From Candidatus Aenigmatarchaeota archaeon (GTDB lineage: Archaea > Aenigmatarchaeota > Aenigmatarchaeia > PWEA01 > B50-G16): a DNA stretch of 7,121 bases. Positions 6,369 through 7,121 of the stretch are shown piece after piece (within the stretch, counting starts at the first letter, position 1; each line of letters starts with the position of its first letter). The stretch covers positions 1 through 7,121 of the forward strand of contig QMZU01000037.1 of the NCBI GenBank assembly GCA_003663345.1. Reading direction: 5' to 3'. The notes beneath the pieces are model-generated. The model worked only from the letters and a program-made list of their open reading frames with translations. It did no database searches and was not told where the DNA came from. The position numbers and the translations under genes are program-made.

Positions 6369-6383
6369 TTGAACACTGTTCAA
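6369..6383. promoter_or_regulatory. 15-bp perfect palindrome, candidate operator overlapping the ribosome binding site
   Basis: TTGAACACTGTTCAA is a perfect inverted repeat around one central C (6376). It covers the predicted transcript start and its last base is the first of the Shine-Dalgarno site. A dimeric DNA-binding protein bound here could block both initiation and polymerase loading. The gene behind it encodes a winged-helix protein, so autoregulation is the simplest idea. A 12-of-13 match to its left side lies at 7008-7020. Confidence 0.5.
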
Positions 6384-6388
6384 GGTGA
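6383..6388 (+). promoter_or_regulatory. Shine-Dalgarno site of the winged-helix gene
   Basis: AGGTGA, complementary to the 3' end of archaeal 16S rRNA, ends 9 nt before ATG 6398. It fixes that ATG as the start and shows this gene has a leader, unlike several neighbours that look leaderless. Confidence 0.65.
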
Positions 6389-6397
6389 ATCCAGCCC

Positions 6398-6709
6398 ATG
6401 GAAAAAAACAACGAGAAATATGATTTTCAGAAAATTAAAGCTTTAATATCCGTTCTTAGACAATATCCGGACGGCATATGGCTCAGAAGGCTCTCAAGAG
6501 AGAGTAAAATTCCCCTTTCGACCACACACTACTATATTGAGAACGTATTATCCTCACTTATCGACAACATAGGTGCAAGGGATAGTGAGGGAAACTTCTT
6601 CGGAATAAGGTTGATCAAGCTGAAGCCAGGTATAAAGCACCAGCTGGACTCCGGAACCTCACTTCAGAAGATAATAAAGACCCATAACATAATAAAAAAC
6701 TCAGGATAA
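6398..6709 (+). CDS. Small winged-helix DNA-binding protein
   Basis: This 103-aa protein is a single winged-helix domain with short tails. Residues 12-22 (KIKALISVLRQ) form helix 1, 28-37 (WLRRLSRESK) helix 2, and 38-56 (IPLSTTHYYIENVLSSLID) a recognition helix with the usual Pro-Leu-Ser-Thr start. Residues 57-77 (NIGARDSEGNFFGIRLIKLK) give a two-stranded wing. The tail (80-103) is polar and basic. There is no ligand domain, so it may be a simple autoregulator or a DNA-organising protein. The start has a good Shine-Dalgarno site and a palindrome over the leader. The gene stands alone: thpR's unit diverges from it and downstream lies a gene-poor repeat tract. I cannot assign a named family. 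Confidence 0.72.
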   Translation: MEKNNEKYDFQKIKALISVLRQYPDGIWLRRLSRESKIPLSTTHYYIENVLSSLIDNIGARDSEGNFFGIRLIKLKPGIKHQLDSGTSLQKIIKTHNIIKNSG

Positions 6710-7121
6710 CCCTCACTTTCTATATAATGTTCACAAAAATTGTTTATTTTCTACCACAAAACCCTCACATTCGCCCCTCCCCCCACATATTTTGTTGAAG
6801 ATACACTTGATCAAACCACCAAAACTCTCACATTTTATTCTATTTCACATGATTTTGGATCTTTCAAACGTTACCGAACATCACTCATCTCTCACATTTC
6901 ATATATTCCACACAAAATAATCATTGGAAACGCCATTTCAGACCACTACCAACAGTAGAAATCTCACATTTTCTCATAAATTCACAAATATCACTCAAAA
7001 TCATAAATTGACCACTGTTCTTCATCGTCTTTTCTTCCAATTCAGGATCCATTTTAAACCAATTGATATCAAATCTCTACAAGAAAACCGCAAAAATACT
7101 GTAATGTGAAGAAAATTACAC
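6710..7121. other. Gene-poor, G-poor tract to the right edge
   Basis: No convincing gene lies in these 412 bases. Two short plus-strand frames (6740-6958 and 6924-7109) overlap each other, start without ribosome binding sites, and are rich in Thr, His and Ser in a way that simply reflects the repeats. Between 6721 and 7080 I count 24 G against 96 C on the plus strand, far from the coding neighbours. A T-rich run (6740-6750) just after the winged-helix gene may act as an archaeal terminator. A TATATAAT at 6721-6728 could be a promoter reading into the tract. No tRNA-like T-loop or stable hairpin is obvious. Confidence 0.6.
6712..6986 (+). repeat. Five degenerate direct repeats, CTCACATTT-N9/10-YYCACA, spaced 52-72 bp
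   Basis: Copies begin at 6712, 6764, 6827, 6891 and 6963, giving spacings of 52, 63, 64 and 72 bp. Each has CTCACATTT (CTCACTTTC in the first, CTCACATTC in the second), and a second YCAC core 17-18 bp after the first: TTCACA in copies 1, 3 and 5, and CCACA in copies 2 and 4. Copies 2 and 3 also share an upstream ACCAC(C)AAAAC. The paired-core design is constant while the bases between are not, which suggests protein-binding sites or iterons rather than a recent duplication. The match is by eye and the array may continue past 7121. Confidence 0.5.

Noticed and set aside
6115..6397. tRNA or other structured RNA in the gap before the winged-helix gene
   Set aside because: I found no T-loop consensus or paired acceptor arms; the left part is better explained by the small ORF and the rest by promoter elements.
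6712..6986. CRISPR array
   Set aside because: The repeats are short and degenerate with unequal spacing (52-72 bp), unlike the near-identical 24-37 bp repeats of a CRISPR array, and no cas gene is present.
6740..7109. Two short plus-strand frames in the repeat tract, one repeating K-T-L-T-F
   Set aside because: The repeated peptide only mirrors the DNA repeat, copies are not all in one frame, and there is no ribosome binding site or normal amino-acid composition.

Overview
The window looks archaeal and most likely euryarchaeal. It carries an archaeal-type tRNA-guanine transglycosylase with a C-terminal PUA domain, a radical-SAM protein of the archaeosine-synthase type, a TrmB-family regulator, and TATA-like boxes about 25 bp ahead of start codons that would give leaderless messages. 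Arginine is mostly AGA/AGG and isoleucine is often ATA, as in many thermophilic archaea. I cannot name the genus.

Layout. 1-1587 (minus): a two-gene unit, a small Nudix-like protein followed after 24 bp by a radical-SAM protein that runs off the left edge. 1640-2443 (plus): an unrecognised 267-aa protein divergent from that unit, the two starts sharing one TATA element. 2440-3264 (minus): a TrmB-family regulator, convergent with the orphan gene. 3307-5214 (plus): tgtA. 5195-6260 (minus): a likely three-gene unit read as small ORF, thpR, then a membrane-anchored OB-fold protein, with both junctions overlapping. 6398-6709 (plus): a small winged-helix protein with a 15-bp palindrome over its ribosome binding site. 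6710-7121: no convincing gene, but a G-poor tract with five spaced copies of a degenerate repeat.

How it fits together. TgtA puts preQ0 at position 15 of tRNA. The radical-SAM protein matches RaSEA in its first ~250 residues, and at residues 286-299 it has the exact ArcS signature PC-x3-KPY-x2-S-x2-H. One polypeptide may therefore carry both halves of archaeosine synthase, the two later steps that turn preQ0-tRNA into archaeosine-tRNA. ThpR acts on RNA 2',3'-cyclic phosphate or 2'-5' bonds, so tRNA/RNA processing is a recurring theme. The right end has a different character: a possible autoregulated DNA-binding protein beside an iteron-like array, with a near copy of its operator at the far side.

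The main points for follow-up are the RaSEA-ArcS fusion, the repeat array with its flanking palindromes, the small gene coupled to thpR, and the Nudix-like partner whose catalytic box is degenerate. All function calls come from motif reading by eye; no database search was run.
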